Assembly (NCBI GenBank): GCA_003517945.1
Contig: DOZP01000336.1
Location: 1 to 10,604, forward strand
DNA length: 10,604 nucleotides
Direction of reading: 5' to 3'
Origin: Porphyromonadaceae bacterium
GTDB lineage: Bacteria; Bacteroidota; Bacteroidia; Bacteroidales; Tannerellaceae
This document shows positions 1 through 7,245 of the stretch, one piece after another (the stretch's first letter is position 1; the number at the start of each line of letters is the position of its first letter). The notes under the pieces were generated by a model, which was not told the DNA's origin, ran no database searches, and saw only the letters and a program-made list of their open reading frames with translations. A program made the position numbers and the translations under genes.

Positions 1-395
1 ACGAGCTCTGTTCTTTTTTCTTCAGCAAAAGTATGGCTCATATAATTTATTTCCGGTTGTATGTGCAGGACGATGTAGGGTATCGGGTAGAACCGTCCGA
101 ATGCATTTACTCCTGTGTAATGATATTTGTCTGATTCGCCGGATATTTTATAACGATAATACGAATATGAGATCCCAACGCCTGCATTGATTTTAGGCGT
201 GAAGAAATAGCCTATCTGAGGAGCGATGTTGATGGTCGTACTGTTGTTTCCGAATCCGAGAGCCAGATTTCCTCCCAATGTGATCTTGTTCCTGTCAAAA
301 TGAAAGGTCTTTTCGTCCCGGTTATTTTGTTGTGAAAAACATAAAGTCATGTTTATACATAGAAATAAGAGGGTGATGAGTATCCGTTTATTCAT
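1..395 (-). CDS. Outer-membrane beta-barrel protein, N-terminal part (runs off the left edge)
   Basis: The reading frame opens at ATG 395-393 and stays open for 131 codons to the window edge, so the C-terminus is missing. The product starts MNKRILITLLFLCINMTLCF, a classic signal peptide with a probable cleavage near the Ser-Gln-Gln at residues 20-22. The mature part alternates polar and aromatic or hydrophobic residues, with short strands ending in Y/F and G-rich turns (LGGNLALGFGNN, APQIGYFFTPKINAGVGISYSYYRY). This is typical of small Bacteroidetes outer-membrane barrels of the OMP_b-brl type. Its role is probably structural or transport-related, but no specific function can be read. It begins about 30 nt after the terminator at 425-470 and I see no clear promoter of its own, so it may depend on read-through. 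The identification as a barrel is inferred from composition and strand pattern. Confidence 0.7.
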   Translation of the reverse strand, partial: MNKRILITLLFLCINMTLCFSQQNNRDEKTFHFDRNKITLGGNLALGFGNNSTTINIAPQIGYFFTPKINAGVGISYSYYRYKISGESDKYHYTGVNAFGRFYPIPYIVLHIQPEINYMSHTFAEEKRTEL

Positions 396-424
396 ATACT
401 TTTTCTTTAGAAGATTTTGGCATC

Positions 425-470
425 AAAAAAACCTCCCCATTTCACCTCCATGAAAGAGGGGTGGGGAGGT
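425..470 (-). terminator. Intrinsic terminator of the Bacteroidales-1-type RNA
   Basis: On the minus strand ACCTCCCCA (470-462) pairs perfectly with TGGGGAGGT (439-431). A second inner stem, TTTCA/TGAAA (455-451 with 444-440), sits above a six-base bulge. The hairpin is followed directly by six or more U residues (430-425). It separates the RNA gene from the barrel gene downstream. The plus strand has no U-tract after it, so it works in one direction only. Confidence 0.85.
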
Positions 471-670
471 ATATAAGAGCCGCACTGTAGATGTGTGTAA
501 ACTCCGTATGACAGGATTTGAGTGCCTTTACCACCTTTGTAATCCGCTGTGCTAAGCATTTCCCGGAGGAACTGCGGCCCGCCATTAGCGGCAAGAGCTT
601 GTCTCGGAATTTTAAATATTCTGATGAGTTTTCCAATCGAACAAGTGCGGCCTAACTCATTTTTTGTCTC
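471..670 (-). ncRNA. Bacteroidales-1-type RNA, probable 6S-like regulatory RNA
   Basis: This stretch sits between a promoter (676-706) and an intrinsic terminator (425-470) and has no convincing gene. It folds into a long interrupted rod with nested pairings. The closing stem pairs 641-651 with 479-488 (GCCGCACT-type, one bulge). Inside it, 626-631 pairs with 499-504, then 605-608 with 543-546. The tip is a CCGC/GCGG hairpin (579-582 with 588-591, five-base loop). An independent small RNA directly after rplT, with a Bacteroidetes promoter and a terminator, is the known setting of the Bacteroidales-1 RNA family. That family has been suggested to resemble 6S RNA, which binds RNA polymerase holoenzyme as a promoter mimic. 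The family assignment rests on context and fold and was not checked against a covariance model. The 5' end is estimated from the promoter. Confidence 0.75.
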
Positions 671-675
671 TTTTA

Positions 676-706
676 CAAAGTTAATAAAGAAAAACAGATG
701 ATGCAA
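676..706 (-). promoter_or_regulatory. Promoter of the Bacteroidales-1-type RNA
   Basis: The -7 box TAACTTTG (683-676) matches the Bacteroidetes consensus TAnnTTTG exactly. A CTTG (one base off TTTG) lies 20 nt upstream, ending at 704, as the -33 element. Transcription should start about 4-8 nt downstream, near 668-672. The -33 element lies within the loop side of the rplT terminator hairpin, so terminator and promoter overlap. Confidence 0.75.
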
Positions 707-747
707 GGATTTGTGATAAAAAAATCCATTTTACATCATCTGTTTTT
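690..747 (-). terminator. Intrinsic terminator of the thrS-infC-rpmI-rplT operon
   Basis: AAAAACAGATGATG (690-703) and CATCATCTGTTTTT (734-747) form a 14-bp perfect stem. A nested GGATTT/AAATCC stem (707-712 with 722-727) lies in the loop. On the minus strand the hairpin is followed by a U-rich run (TTTTTCTTTATT). It begins 7 nt after the rplT stop codon. The A/T-flanked stem could also act in the plus direction, but no plus-strand gene leads into it. Confidence 0.85.
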
Positions 748-753
748 ATAACT

Positions 754-1101
754 TTATTTCTTCGCTTTGGCAACAATAGCTTTAAACGCTTCCGGATTAT
801 TCATAGCTAAATCGGCCAGAACCTTACGGTTGATTTCAATGCCGGCATCTTTTAACCCGCCCATAAGGCGTGAATAAGATAATCCTTCCATGCGCGCTCC
901 CGCATTGATACGTTGTATCCACAATGCGCGGAAATTACGTTTTTTATTGCGGCGGTCACGAAAAGCATACGTTAACCCTTTTTCCCAAGTGTTTTTTGCT
1001 ACAGTCCAAACGTTTTTACGAGCACCAAAATAACCTCTCGTAAGTTTCAAAATCCGTTTTCTTTTTGCTCTTGAAGCAACATGATTTACTGATCTTGGCA
1101 T
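754..1101 (-). CDS. rplT: 50S ribosomal protein L20
   Basis: The 115-residue product starts [20 protein letters not shown] and carries the L20 signatures: a basic extended N-terminus that threads into 23S rRNA, the segment [48 protein letters not shown], and the globular C-terminal half ending near [15 protein letters not shown]. The length is normal for the family (about 115-118). L20 is an early 50S assembly protein and, in E. coli and Bacillus, a translational repressor of its own operon. It is the last gene of the thrS-infC-rpmI-rplT cluster. The 101-nt spacer upstream is unusually long for this operon and can form two competing hairpins (1119-1199). A terminator follows directly. The start codon has no Shine-Dalgarno, as is normal in this phylum. 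Confidence 0.98.
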   Translation of the reverse strand: MPRSVNHVASRAKRKRILKLTRGYFGARKNVWTVAKNTWEKGLTYAFRDRRNKKRNFRALWIQRINAGARMEGLSYSRLMGGLKDAGIEINRKVLADLAMNNPEAFKAIVAKAKK

Positions 1102-1118
1102 AATTCTAATTTTTTTTG

Positions 1119-1199
1119 AATGTTAGCGCCACCTTTTTCAGATGATCTTGGAAGCTAATCATTCGGTTAATAAAATGTAATAAACTCTTGCTAATGATT
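1119..1199 (-). promoter_or_regulatory. Candidate two-state RNA element in the rpmI-rplT spacer
   Basis: In the transcript, AAUCAUU (1199-1193) can pair with AAUGAUU (1163-1157), a 7-bp stem. The same downstream segment, AAUGAUUAGC (1163-1154), can instead pair with GCUAACAUU (1127-1119) through nine base pairs and one bulged A. The two structures are mutually exclusive. The second ends about 18 nt before the rplT start codon. L20 represses its own operon through structured leaders in E. coli and Bacillus, so an autoregulatory switch is a reasonable inference. I did not recognise a known L20-leader sequence here. Confidence 0.4.
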
Positions 1200-1202
1200 T
1201 GG

Positions 1203-1400
1203 TCATTTCAGGCAAAGCAACTTTTTGATGTTGTTCATGTCTGCATTAGCAACCAACCCTGTATGAGTCAGATTTCTCTTTTGCTTTTTAGTCTTCTTGG
1301 TCAGAATGTGACTTTTAAAAGCATGTTTTCTCTTGATTTTACCTGTTCCGGTAAGGGCAAACCTCTTTTTAGAACCGGAATTAGTTTTCAATTTTGGCAT
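1203..1400 (-). CDS. rpmI: 50S ribosomal protein L35
   Basis: The 65-residue, strongly basic product begins [20 protein letters not shown], with the L35 hallmark MPKxKTxxxxxKRF. It continues with [24 protein letters not shown], the Lys/Arg-rich core that packs into 23S rRNA. The length is typical of the family (about 64-66). It lies 31 nt after infC and 101 nt before rplT, in the conserved bacterial order infC-rpmI-rplT, and is almost certainly co-transcribed with both. No Shine-Dalgarno is visible. Confidence 0.97.
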   Translation of the reverse strand: MPKLKTNSGSKKRFALTGTGKIKRKHAFKSHILTKKTKKQKRNLTHTGLVANADMNNIKKLLCLK

Positions 1401-1431
1401 AACTTTAATTTTAAATGTTTATTGTAATTAA

Positions 1432-2070
1432 TTATAAATCATTTCCTCTCGGAAATATCTTTTTATCCTGATTCATGTCTGTTTTGTTGCCGGAAACATT
1501 TTGCTTCTCGCCGCCGCTCAATGAGGAAGGCTTTGCCGCTCCTCCTTTTTTAGAAGTGGGAGATAGCATGATAATCATTCGTTTCCCTTCCAATACAGGC
1601 ATTTGTTCTACTTTTCCGTATTCTTCCAAATCGTTTGCAAACCGAAGCAATAAAACCTCTCCTTGTTCTTTGAACAGAATGGAGCGTCCTTTGAAAAAAA
1701 CGTATGCTTTCACTTTGGCTCCTTCTTCGAGAAACTGTTTCGCATGTCTCAATTTGAAATTGTAGTCGTGATCGTCTGTTTGTGGTCCGAATCTGATTTC
1801 TTTAACGACAATTTTTAAAGCTTTCGCCTTTTGCTCTTTCTGGCGTTTTTTTTGCTGATAAAGAAACTTTTGATAATCAATAATCTTGCATACAGGAGGA
1901 TTGGCGTTTGGTGAAATTTCTACCAAATCAAATCCCATATCTTCTGCCATCTGTAATGCTTTGGAAGTAGGATAAACTCCGGGAGTTATATCATCGCCGA
2001 CAAGGCGTACTTCTGGAACGTTTATACGTTCATTGATCCTGTATTGTTCTTTATTACGATCGAATCTCAT
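1432..2070 (-). CDS. infC: Translation initiation factor IF-3
   Basis: IF-3 binds the 30S subunit, keeps it free of 50S and checks start-codon and initiator-tRNA pairing. The N-domain (about residues 10-80) has the signature [18 protein letters not shown] and continues to [24 protein letters not shown] Lys-rich linker ([15 protein letters not shown]) follows, then the C-domain with [41 protein letters not shown] and ending near [14 protein letters not shown] polar tail of about 40 residues follows, which makes the protein longer (212) than E. coli IF-3 (180). Such tails are common in Bacteroidetes. The ATG at 2070 is 23 nt from the only Shine-Dalgarno. An in-frame AUU at 2088-2086 is far better placed and would add six residues, so the true start may be there. 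The thrS stop lies just upstream. Confidence 0.97.
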   Translation of the reverse strand: MRFDRNKEQYRINERINVPEVRLVGDDITPGVYPTSKALQMAEDMGFDLVEISPNANPPVCKIIDYQKFLYQQKKRQKEQKAKALKIVVKEIRFGPQTDDHDYNFKLRHAKQFLEEGAKVKAYVFFKGRSILFKEQGEVLLLRFANDLEEYGKVEQMPVLEGKRMIIMLSPTSKKGGAAKPSSLSGGEKQNVSGNKTDMNQDKKIFPRGNDL

Positions 2071-2085
2071 TGATTTTTTATGTAT

Positions 2086-2099
2086 AATATTTACCTCCT
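2086..2099 (-). promoter_or_regulatory. Shine-Dalgarno and probable AUU start codon of infC
   Basis: The transcript reads UAGGAGGUAAAUAUU here. GGAGG (2098-2094) is a near-perfect Shine-Dalgarno, rare in this window, and it overlaps the thrS UAG stop (2100-2098). AUU at 2088-2086 lies 5 nt downstream and is in frame with infC: AUU AUA CAU AAA AAA UCA AUG. In E. coli infC begins with AUU, which makes IF-3 limit its own translation. The same arrangement here is inferred from spacing and frame. Confidence 0.6.
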
Positions 2100-4077
2100 A
2101 TTTTTTTATTTCCGTTGTTTCTTTTTCCCATTTGTTCATCATCTCGTCAATTTCTTCCAAAATTTGCGCTGCAAAGGTAGTAATTTTAATCGAACCTTTA
2201 TCACCTTCGCCTTGTTTTCTTACCGAAACTTCATTATTTTCCATTTCTTTTTCTCCGACGATAAGCATGTAAGGTATGCGTTTAAGTTCATTATCACGTA
2301 TTTTGCGGCCTATTTTTTCATTACGGTCATCGACTATAACGCTTATATTATTTTTTTCCAGTTCGCGAGCTACTTTGTATGCGTAATCATTGAATTTTTC
2401 CCCGATAGGCAGTACGGCTACCTGATCCGGTGTCAGCCACAACGGAAATTTTCCTGCGGTGTGTTCTATCAGAACGGCGACAAAGCGCTCCATTGATCCG
2501 AATGGTGCACGGTGAATCATAACCGGCCGGTGCTTTTGGTTATCTTCGCCGGTGTATTCCAGTTCAAACCGTTCCGGCAGGTTGTAATCGACCTGAATTG
2601 TTCCTAATTGCCAGCGTCTTCCGATAGCGTCTTTTACCATAAAATCAAGCTTGGGCCCATAGAAAGCCGCTTCTCCCAATTCGATTTTCGCAGGCAGGCC
2701 TTTCTCTTCGCAGGCTTCGATAATTGCACGTTCCGCTTTATCCCAGTTTTCATCCGATCCGATGTATTTTTCTTTGTTTTCAGGATCGCGAAGCGATATT
2801 TGCGCTTCGAATTTATCAAAATTCAGCGCTTTGAAAATGATGAAAATAATATCCATGACTTTCAGAAATTCTTCCTTCAGTTGATCCGGACGGCAGAACA
2901 GGTGCGCATCATCCTGGGTAAATCCCCGTACACGCGTTAATCCGTGTAGCTCACCGCTTTGTTCATAACGGTATACGGTTCCGAATTCGGTCAGGCGTAA
3001 CGGAAGGTCTTTATATGAGCGTGGGAATGTCTTGTATATTTCACAGTGATGCGGACAGTTCATCGGTTTCAGTAGAAATTCTTCTCCTTCCTGCGGCGTA
3101 TGTATCGGTTGGAACGAGTCTTTTCCATATTTTTCATAATGACCGGATGTGACATACAATTGTTTTCCCCCTATATGAGGAGTCATTACTTGCTGGTAAC
3201 CGTATTTTTTTTGTATTTTTTTGAGGAAATCTTCCAGTTTCAGACGTAGTTGCGTACCACGTGGCAACCAGAGCGGAAGTCCTGCCCCTACATTGAGTGA
3301 AAATGTGAATAACTCAAGTTCTTTTCCAATCTTGCGATGGTCGCGTTTTTTGGCTTCTTCTACCAATACAAGGTATTCTTCCAGCATTTTCTTTTTCGGG
3401 AAGGTAATACCGTATATACGTGTCAGTTGCTTACGTTTTTCATCTCCCCGCCAGTAAGCTCCGGCGATACTGGTTATTTTGATCGCTTTTATATAGGATG
3501 TATTGGGCAGATGGGGGCCACGACATAAGTCCGTGAAATTACCTTGTGTGTATGTCGTAATATGTCCGTCTTCCAATTCACTGATAAGCTCGGTTTTATA
3601 TGTTTCATGGCGGTTTTCAAACATGCTTATAGCATCGGTTTTTGATATGTCCTGACGCTTTATTTCTTCTTTTCCGGCAACCAGTTCCGCCATTTTTGCT
3701 TCTATTGCCGGGAAGTCTGCATCCGTCAGACTTGTATCGCCCAAGTCTACATCATAATAAAACCCGTTTTCAATGGCAGGTCCTATGCCGAATTTAACTC
3801 CGGGATATAGCTCCTGCAATGCTTCCGCCATCAGGTGTGCGCTTGAATGCCAGAAAGCATGTTTCCCTTCATCGTCTTCCCATTTCAGCAGTTGCAGGGT
3901 TGCGTCATCGTTGATGGGACGCGTTAAATCCCAGACTTCACCATTGACTTTAGCTGCTAAAACATCCTGAGCTAATCTCGGACTTATACTTTCTGCTATT
4001 TGCAGCGCTGTTGTCCCTTCTGTAAATTCTCTTACGGAATTATCAGGGAAAGTAATCTTTATCATTGTTCTGACCAT
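2098..4077 (-). CDS. thrS: Threonine--tRNA ligase
   Basis: This class II synthetase charges tRNA-Thr. The 659-residue product has a full domain set. A TGS domain covers about 1-65. The editing domain has HxxxH at H77/H81 and the DLCRGPH motif (C185, H189), which removes mischarged serine. The catalytic core has the zinc ligands C341 (MNCPHH), H392 (FTQDDAH) and H522 ([13 protein letters not shown], also motif 3), plus motif 2 around [26 protein letters not shown]. The anticodon-binding domain starts near [14 protein letters not shown] (545-558). The length is normal. The first ATG (4077) gives [10 protein letters not shown], but the family usually starts at [10 protein letters not shown], so ATG 4065 is the likelier start. 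A -7 box lies at 4100-4107. The stop codon overlaps the infC Shine-Dalgarno, which suggests coupled translation. Confidence 0.98.
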   Translation of the reverse strand: MVRTMIKITFPDNSVREFTEGTTALQIAESISPRLAQDVLAAKVNGEVWDLTRPINDDATLQLLKWEDDEGKHAFWHSSAHLMAEALQELYPGVKFGIGPAIENGFYYDVDLGDTSLTDADFPAIEAKMAELVAGKEEIKRQDISKTDAISMFENRHETYKTELISELEDGHITTYTQGNFTDLCRGPHLPNTSYIKAIKITSIAGAYWRGDEKRKQLTRIYGITFPKKKMLEEYLVLVEEAKKRDHRKIGKELELFTFSLNVGAGLPLWLPRGTQLRLKLEDFLKKIQKKYGYQQVMTPHIGGKQLYVTSGHYEKYGKDSFQPIHTPQEGEEFLLKPMNCPHHCEIYKTFPRSYKDLPLRLTEFGTVYRYEQSGELHGLTRVRGFTQDDAHLFCRPDQLKEEFLKVMDIIFIIFKALNFDKFEAQISLRDPENKEKYIGSDENWDKAERAIIEACEEKGLPAKIELGEAAFYGPKLDFMVKDAIGRRWQLGTIQVDYNLPERFELEYTGEDNQKHRPVMIHRAPFGSMERFVAVLIEHTAGKFPLWLTPDQVAVLPIGEKFNDYAYKVARELEKNNISVIVDDRNEKIGRKIRDNELKRIPYMLIVGEKEMENNEVSVRKQGEGDKGSIKITTFAAQILEEIDEMMNKWEKETTEIKK

Positions 4078-4099
4078 AAAATGTTTGTATTCCGGTGTG

Positions 4100-4107
4100 C
4101 AAAGGTA
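4100..4107 (-). promoter_or_regulatory. Probable -7 box of the thrS-infC-rpmI-rplT operon
   Basis: TACCTTTG on the minus strand matches TAnnTTTG exactly. It lies in the 40-52 nt spacer between the TPR gene stop and the thrS start, and predicts a short leader of roughly 15-30 nt. I see no TTTG at -33, so the evidence rests on the -7 box and its position. Read-through from def and the TPR gene is also possible. Confidence 0.6.
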
Positions 4108-4117
4108 ATAAAAAAAA

Positions 4118-6214
4118 TTATTCTGTCATGCGTTTGATGATGTTATATGCGTTGATAATACCCAGTTCGCCCGCTTTACTGAGATCGGTAATACCTCTTT
4201 TGGCATCTCCCTGGGATAATCTGGCAAGACCACGGTTAAAATAGGCTTCCGCAAATTCGGGATCACGGCGTATTGCTTCGTTGTAATCAAGGATCGCCGC
4301 TTTATAATCGCGTTGTGAACAGAGCAGGTTAGCACGGTTGAAGTAGGCGAATGTAAAAGACGGATCTTTCTGTATGACCGAATTATAATCGCGAAGTATC
4401 ATTTCGTAGGTATATGAACGATTTTCGGATACATTTCCGGTCGGCGTAGTCTGGGAGATATAACCGGCGGTATTTCGGGTATTGAATTGTATACTCATAG
4501 CTTCAGCCAGTTCGTCCTGCGTGGAATTGGATTGTTCATATTCCATCTGTTTGTAACGGACAACTGCGCGGCTGAAATACGCAAGAGTATACGACGGATC
4601 TGTTTCTATCGCTTTGTCGAAATTATTAATCGCTTCGGTAAAGTCCTGAACCAGCATGAAATCAAGGCCTCTTCCGAAATAATAGTCGGCATTATTTTCA
4701 TTCTTTTCTATTTTTGCCGAATATTCGTTGATGGACGTAAAGTGCGCTTCTATCTGGAACTCATTTAAGGACGCTTCCTGATTTGTTATGATTAATTTCC
4801 ACCCTAAAACATTGCGTTCATTAAAATTTTCAATTGTTTTGTTATAGTAAACGGATTCCTTTATCTGATTTATTTTTTCATAATATGTCAAAATGAATTG
4901 AGGCTGGAGGTCTATGCGAATATTTTTGTCCTGTACGCGTCCGCGTATTTCACTCTGATATTTACTTTTTTCCTGTTCTTCTTTGTCGTATATGACCAGA
5001 CTGTTAAACTTGCTGATATTTTTATCTGATTCTTCACGCATATCTTTTTTTTCTTCTTCTCCTTCTTTCCGGTCGGATTGTTGGGTTGAAGCAACTGTTT
5101 GTCCGGCCTGTCCTCCTCCTGCATTTCCGTGTGTTCTTTCCAGTTCCATGGCATACCAATAGTCTTTATCCGCACCGCTTATATCGTTGAGATGGCGTTT
5201 GGCTTCGGCACGGTTATAATAGGCGGGGATGAAGTTTGGGTATTGGTCAATGATCAGATCATAATCTCTGACGGCCGACTGGAAATCTCCGATCTGACTA
5301 TATAACAAGGCCCTGTTATAGTAGGCCATATAATTATCCGGTTCCATGGATATGACCACATCGAAGTCTTCAACGGCGCGATTATAATCACCTACATGGA
5401 AACGTAATAATCCACGGTTGAAGCGGGCGATCAGATTATTGCTATTCATGGCAATCACCTGATCGTAATCAGACATCGCTCCACGCAAATCGTTTGAGTT
5501 ATAACGGATTAATCCCCTGTTTATATAATAGCCTTCTTCCCTGGGATTTAACCGGATCGCCTCGTTGAAATCAATCAGGGCTTCGTCTGTTTTATTTGTC
5601 TGGTAATAGAGTAAAGCCCGGTTCCCGTACGCGGGTGCATAATACGGGTCTAACTCAATCGCCTGATTATAATCGTTCATAGCGGAAATAGTATCTCCGG
5701 TTTCCGTATACATGGCTCCGCGTGCCAGATGAGATTTTGAATCTTTGGGGTATGATTCTATAATTTCATTAAATAACTCTTTTGCTTTTTCGTAATCTTT
5801 CTTTTGTATGTATGCGATAGCCGTATTCGTCATCATGGAACGATCTTTCGGCCTGAATTCCAATCCTTTCATATAATCCTGAATGGCCGGTTCATATTTG
5901 CCGAGGCTTTGTCGTGCGATGCCACGGGCATAGTAGGCCTGTACTAAAAACGGATTTTGTTGTAATGCTAATGTACAGTCTTCTTCCGCCCCGCTGTAAT
6001 CATCCAGGTTGAGTTTTGCTACGGCGCGGTAAAAATAGGGTTGTGCCAGCCAGGGTTTAGCTCTTATTACCTGATTGAAGTACTGGATGGATAATATATA
6101 ATCTTCAAAATACAAGGCATTACGCCCGATCGCGATGACACGGTCCGTATTTATTTGTGCAAAGGAGTGGAAAATGCATACTTGCAACAAAATGAAGACT
6201 ATGATCCTTTTCAT
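4118..6214 (-). CDS. Secreted tetratricopeptide-repeat protein, 14 TPRs in two blocks
   Basis: The 698-residue product starts with a signal peptide ([20 protein letters not shown], cleavage near residue 19-20), so it acts in the periplasm or at the outer membrane. Ten 34-residue TPRs fill about 20-360, with repeated AYYNRA / DYDxAI / DP patterns. A Gly/Gln- then Glu/Lys-rich linker follows (about 362-420). Next comes a non-repetitive segment (about 420-510) with [24 protein letters not shown] and [22 protein letters not shown]. Four more TPRs finish the protein, one with an insertion of roughly 45 residues. TPRs are protein-binding scaffolds and no catalytic motif is seen. The neighbours are def (1 nt away) and thrS. 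This position between def and thrS recurs in Bacteroidales, but I know of no characterised function. Co-transcription with ruvX-def is likely. Confidence 0.9.
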   Translation of the reverse strand: MKRIIVFILLQVCIFHSFAQINTDRVIAIGRNALYFEDYILSIQYFNQVIRAKPWLAQPYFYRAVAKLNLDDYSGAEEDCTLALQQNPFLVQAYYARGIARQSLGKYEPAIQDYMKGLEFRPKDRSMMTNTAIAYIQKKDYEKAKELFNEIIESYPKDSKSHLARGAMYTETGDTISAMNDYNQAIELDPYYAPAYGNRALLYYQTNKTDEALIDFNEAIRLNPREEGYYINRGLIRYNSNDLRGAMSDYDQVIAMNSNNLIARFNRGLLRFHVGDYNRAVEDFDVVISMEPDNYMAYYNRALLYSQIGDFQSAVRDYDLIIDQYPNFIPAYYNRAEAKRHLNDISGADKDYWYAMELERTHGNAGGGQAGQTVASTQQSDRKEGEEEKKDMREESDKNISKFNSLVIYDKEEQEKSKYQSEIRGRVQDKNIRIDLQPQFILTYYEKINQIKESVYYNKTIENFNERNVLGWKLIITNQEASLNEFQIEAHFTSINEYSAKIEKNENNADYYFGRGLDFMLVQDFTEAINNFDKAIETDPSYTLAYFSRAVVRYKQMEYEQSNSTQDELAEAMSIQFNTRNTAGYISQTTPTGNVSENRSYTYEMILRDYNSVIQKDPSFTFAYFNRANLLCSQRDYKAAILDYNEAIRRDPEFAEAYFNRGLARLSQGDAKRGITDLSKAGELGIINAYNIIKRMTE

Positions 6215-6215
6215 T

Positions 6216-6770
6216 TTATCTGACAGGTTTTATTTTATAACTGCAGGAAATATTTCCTTTTATGATATTATTAAGTTTGCTTTTGTTCAATTGGCGCCGG
6301 ATCGGTGATATGTCGTCTATGAAAACTTCTCCTTCCAGGTGCTGACATTCGTGTTGCACAACCCTTGCGGCAAATCCTTCCACTTCTTCTTCCTGTTCAT
6401 TGAAATTTTCATCTTTGTATTTTACATGTATTTTTGCGGCACGGGAAACTTTCTCATGGATACCGGGAAAACTCAGGCATCCCTCTTCCATGGAAATGAC
6501 TTCCTGGCTACATTCGGTTATTTCCGGATTTATCATGACCCGTTTAAAATCTTTACATTCGGGGTAACTCTGAGAGACAGGATCGGCATCTATTACCAAC
6601 AGTCGGATGGATAGTCCGATCTGCGGGGCGGCCAGACCCACTCCTTCCGCATGGTACATCGTTTCGAACATATCATCGATCAATTTTTTCAGGTTCGGAT
6701 AATCCTGACGGATCATTTCGGTTTCTTTTCTTAAAACCGTTTGGCCGTATGTGTAAATGGGTAGTATCAT
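6216..6770 (-). CDS. def: Peptide deformylase
   Basis: The enzyme removes the N-formyl group from nascent proteins, using an Fe/Zn ion. The 184-residue product has all three deformylase motifs: [10 protein letters not shown] (43-52), EGCLS (96-100, with metal ligand C98) and HECQH (140-144, ligands H140 and H144, catalytic E141). The N-terminus [20 protein letters not shown] matches the Bacteroidetes form, and the length is normal. It starts 7 nt after the ruvX stop and ends 1 nt before the TPR gene start, which points to one operon with possible translational coupling. No Shine-Dalgarno is seen. Confidence 0.98.
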   Translation of the reverse strand: MILPIYTYGQTVLRKETEMIRQDYPNLKKLIDDMFETMYHAEGVGLAAPQIGLSIRLLVIDADPVSQSYPECKDFKRVMINPEITECSQEVISMEEGCLSFPGIHEKVSRAAKIHVKYKDENFNEQEEEVEGFAARVVQHECQHLEGEVFIDDISPIRRQLNKSKLNNIIKGNISCSYKIKPVR

Positions 6771-6777
6771 AAATCAA

Positions 6778-7221
6778 TTAAAAATCAGTTTGTTTTGTTT
6801 GCAATATAAATCTTTGTTTTTCCATATATCCTTGCAGGATAAGGGTTGCGCTTATTTCGTCCACTAACGCTTTGTCTTGTCTTTTTTTTTTCTTTAGTCC
6901 TCCTTCAATCATGGCTTTATGCGCCATCACGGAAGTAAACCGTTCGTCAAAATAGGTGATGGGAACGTCGGGTATCACTTTACGCAACCTGTTTACAAAC
7001 GCTTCAACATAGCGCATGTTTTCTGACGGTTTGTTATTCATTTGTTTCGGTTCGCCAATTACAAATAAATCTACTTTTTCCCGTGATATATAGGCCTCAA
7101 TATAATCAACCGTTTCGCCACTCGGAACTGTTGCTAATCCGTTGGCGATGAGTTGCATTTTGTCGGTGACGGCTATTCCGGTTCGTTTGCGTCCGTAATC
7201 TATGGCCATAATTCTTCCCAT
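6778..7221 (-). CDS. ruvX: RuvX/YqgF-family nuclease (putative Holliday-junction resolvase, pre-16S rRNA processing)
   Basis: The 147-residue product has an RNase H-like fold. It starts MGRIMAIDYGRKRTGIAVTD with the first catalytic Asp (D8). It then has FVIGEPKQMNNKPSENMRYVEAF (E57), ITYFDERFTS (90-97) and DEISATLILQGYM (D121), the usual acidic residues of the family. In E. coli the family member (YqgF) is implicated in maturation of the 16S rRNA 5' end, and other members have been proposed as Holliday-junction resolvases. Which job applies here cannot be told from sequence. It lies 24 nt after the sugar transferase and 7 nt before def. A -7-like box at 7229-7236 would give a nearly leaderless mRNA if used. 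Confidence 0.95.
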   Translation of the reverse strand: MGRIMAIDYGRKRTGIAVTDKMQLIANGLATVPSGETVDYIEAYISREKVDLFVIGEPKQMNNKPSENMRYVEAFVNRLRKVIPDVPITYFDERFTSVMAHKAMIEGGLKKKKRQDKALVDEISATLILQGYMEKQRFILQTKQTDF

Positions 7222-7228
7222 AAGGGTA

Positions 7229-7236
7229 CAAAGTTA
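7229..7236 (-). promoter_or_regulatory. Possible -7 box just upstream of ruvX
   Basis: TAACTTTG matches TAnnTTTG exactly and lies in the 24-nt spacer before ruvX. Transcription would begin 0-4 nt before the ruvX ATG, so the message would be leaderless or nearly so. No -33 TTTG is found at the right distance. It may be a chance match inside a transcript starting at 8655. Confidence 0.4.
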
Positions 7237-7245
7237 CTGTTTTTT

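Noticed and set aside
407..706. A 99-codon minus-strand frame over the gap between rplT and the barrel gene
   Set aside because: It runs through the RNA promoter, the RNA helices and both terminators, has no recognisable domain, and its composition is unlike the neighbouring proteins. An overlapping 64-codon frame is equally meaningless.
2080..2496. A 138-codon plus-strand frame opposite the 3' part of thrS
   Set aside because: It is rich in F, Y and I, as expected from the complement of an A/G-rich coding strand, and has no promoter or family signature. thrS on the other strand is certain.
4118..6214. Repetitive DNA within the TPR gene, considered as a tandem repeat or recombination hotspot
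   Set aside because: The repeats are at protein level (34-residue TPRs). The codons have diverged and I saw no long identical direct repeats.
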